NCBI GenBank assembly: GCA_005878515.1
Contig: VBLZ01000049.1
Location: 1 to 5,790 of the forward strand
Reading direction: 5' to 3'
Length of the DNA stretch: 5,790 nucleotides
Source of the DNA: Methanobacteriota archaeon
GTDB lineage: Archaea > Thermoplasmatota > Thermoplasmata > RBG-16-68-12
The position numbers were made by a program, and so were the translations under genes. Below, in pieces: positions 5,500 through 5,790 of the stretch; the first letter of the stretch is position 1; each line of letters starts with the position of its first letter. The notes beneath the pieces were generated by a model, which was not told the DNA's origin, made no database searches, and worked only from the letters and a program-made list of their open reading frames with translations.

Positions 5500-5790
5500 T
5501 CAGGCGCGCGCGGTCCGGGCCGCGTAGTCGCTTCGGAGCTCCTTCATCGTCCGCGTCTTTCCCGGTCCGGCTTGCGGGAGCTCAGGCACGAGGACCACGT
5601 CCTCCACGTGGGCGAGGAGGGGATTGAGGTTCTCCTTGATGGCTCGTTGAAATTCACGGCGGAGCTGCGCGCGAAAGTCGTCGGATCCGAGGAGCCGTGA
5701 ATCGCGAGGCACGGCGTACACGACCAACCGGTGCTGTCCCGACCGGTCGACGTCCACCGCGATCGGCTTGGTGTCGTACACGAGCTCGTT
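5500..5790 (-). CDS. C-terminal end of probable AMP-forming acyl-CoA synthetase (runs off window end)
   Basis: The minus strand is open from base 5790 to the TGA at 5502-5500 (96 codons), with no need for a start inside the window; the GTG at 5781 is probably internal. The translated tail resembles the mobile C-terminal domain of AMP-forming acyl-CoA synthetases: FQRAIKENLNPLL, then VEDVVLVPELP, then QAGPGKTRTMKELR. The last part fits the A10 motif (PKTxSGKxxR), whose lysine contacts the adenylate in the first half-reaction. Here the region before that lysine reads LPQAGPGK, so the usual Pro-Lys-Thr part is altered. The family activates fatty or other carboxylic acids with ATP and CoA in the cytoplasm. 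The substrate cannot be judged from this piece. It converges on the regulator gene with a 13-base gap. Confidence 0.6.
   Translation of the reverse strand, partial: NELVYDTKPIAVDVDRSGQHRLVVYAVPRDSRLLGSDDFRAQLRREFQRAIKENLNPLLAHVEDVVLVPELPQAGPGKTRTMKELRSDYAARTARA

Overview
The window looks like chromosomal DNA from a GC-rich archaeon. Three protein types support this: a GPN-loop GTPase, a geranylgeranyl-reductase-family flavoprotein (archaeal ether-lipid saturation), and a regulator joining an AbrB-type DNA-binding segment to PhoU domains. One clear A/T-rich TATA-like box at archaeal spacing also fits. The gene set and the large Glu/Arg/Ala-rich coiled-coil protein suggest a high-GC Thermoplasmata-like euryarchaeon, but that placement is inference. 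No mobile element, CRISPR array, rRNA or convincing tRNA is visible.

Layout. (1) 1-558, minus: 5' part of a squalene-cyclase/prenyltransferase-repeat-like protein, cut by the window start. (2) 559-818: short intergenic stretch with a strong imperfect hairpin. (3) 819-1865, minus: 348-residue coiled-coil protein with a proline-rich linker and a small helical C-terminal domain. (4) 1866-2224: divergent intergenic region of about 360 bases. It holds the coiled-coil gene's TATA-like promoter and a run of hairpins, one of which can form a UUCG tetraloop. (5) 2225-2992, plus: GPN-loop GTPase. (6) 3025-4239, minus: geranylgeranyl reductase family, convergent with the GTPase. (7) 4240-4382: divergent promoter region with a GNRA-capped hairpin. 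(8) 4383-5486, plus: AbrB-PhoU regulator. (9) 5500-5790, minus: C-terminal end of a probable AMP-forming acyl-CoA synthetase, cut by the window end.

The complete genes sit in divergent or convergent pairs, so no long operon is evident. The coiled-coil and cyclase-like genes are the only adjacent same-strand pair, and a 260-base gap with a hairpin separates them. Lipid metabolism may be a loose theme (reductase, acyl-CoA synthetase, possibly the cyclase-like protein), but the arrangement does not prove a shared pathway. I see no clear new multi-gene system. The best leads are the structured intergenic region at 1988-2170, the uncharacterised coiled-coil protein, the altered reductase motif and the truncated cyclase-like gene.
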